DNA of 33,511 nucleotides from Novosphingobium sp. B 225 (GTDB lineage: Bacteria > Pseudomonadota > Alphaproteobacteria > Sphingomonadales > Sphingomonadaceae). Location: assembly GCF_002198665.1 (NCBI RefSeq), contig NZ_MWLM01000037.1:59163-92673 (forward strand), read 5' to 3'. Made by a program: the position numbers and the translations under genes. Below are positions 33,421 through 33,511 of this stretch, piece after piece (within the stretch, counting starts at the first letter, position 1; every line of letters starts with the position of its first letter). The notes under the pieces were generated by a model, which saw only the letters and a list, made by a program, of their open reading frames with translations, ran no database searches and was not told the origin of the DNA.

Positions 33421-33511
33421 TCTTATATTGTTCTCCACGATCCCCCTAAATCCGGCTTGGAGTGTGGGGGAGATTGTGGGGGCGGAACAGGATGGAAGGT
33501 CATGGGCCGGC
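33421..33511 (+). repeat. Right copy of integrase-upstream repeat
   Basis: Diverged copy of bases 1-91 (13 differences). Unlike the left copy it has GGAAGG close to the integrase ATG. It shows that another integrase-bearing element starts where this one ends. Confidence 0.85.
33502..33511 (+). CDS. Start of a second tyrosine integrase (partial)
   Basis: Only the first three codons (MGR) and one further base are inside the window. They are identical to the start of the integrase at 82 and have the same upstream layout. The gene should continue to the right as the integrase of the neighbouring island. The call rests on the repeat, not on its protein. Confidence 0.7.

Noticed and set aside
1..33511. 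CRISPR arrays or tandem short repeats
   Set aside because: No regularly spaced direct repeats were seen on reading the window.

Overview
The window reads as one unit of an integrative genomic island in an alphaproteobacterium, most likely a sphingomonad. This rests on the high GC content, two large TonB-dependent receptors (TBDRs) of the type abundant in Sphingomonadales and Caulobacterales, and the style of the catabolic genes. A P4-type tyrosine integrase opens the window at 82. A 24-nt fragment matching a tRNA 3' end (probably tRNA-Ser) lies at 33314-33337. About 85 bases further on, a second, non-identical copy of the integrase upstream region and first codons begins at 33421. The two window edges are therefore related but diverged (78 of 91 bases identical by eye). 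This suggests two islands stacked at one tRNA site, with the window covering essentially one of them.

Left cargo (about 2.1-10.3 kb): a TetR regulator with a palindromic candidate operator, a TBDR, two gene remnants, then a tight plus-strand operon of thiolase, SMP-30/lactonase-like protein, short-chain dehydrogenase (SDR) and acyl-CoA ligase. This looks like a CoA-dependent catabolic module for an organic acid or cyclic compound. The substrate cannot be read from the sequence.

Middle (about 10.4-14.0 kb): a minus-strand block of four overlapping genes, namely two paralogous tyrosine recombinases, a RelE/HigB-like toxin and an XRE/HigA-like antitoxin. It looks like a compact nested mobile element. 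I could not find its ends.

Right cargo (about 14.1-33.2 kb): a pectin/galacturonan utilisation locus. It encodes a TBDR, a pectate lyase, an exported cupin (KdgF-like), a GH43 glycosidase, two exported esterases, and an ExuT-like MFS transporter. Unsaturated uronates would go through the cupin, an RpiB-family isomerase (DhuI-like) and KduD to 2-keto-3-deoxygluconate (KDG). Saturated galacturonate would go through UxaC, a mannitol-dehydrogenase-family reductase and UxaA to KDG. KdgK then makes KDPG. No KDPG aldolase is present. A LacI-family regulator sits in the middle. Five copies of a 16-bp palindrome (core ACCGGT, consensus close to TGGTAACCGGTGTCAT) lie upstream of every transcription unit of this locus, which predicts one coherent regulon and also includes a FAH-family hydratase of unknown role.

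No complete RNA gene and no CRISPR array were seen. Most long antisense ORFs are high-GC shadows of the genes listed.
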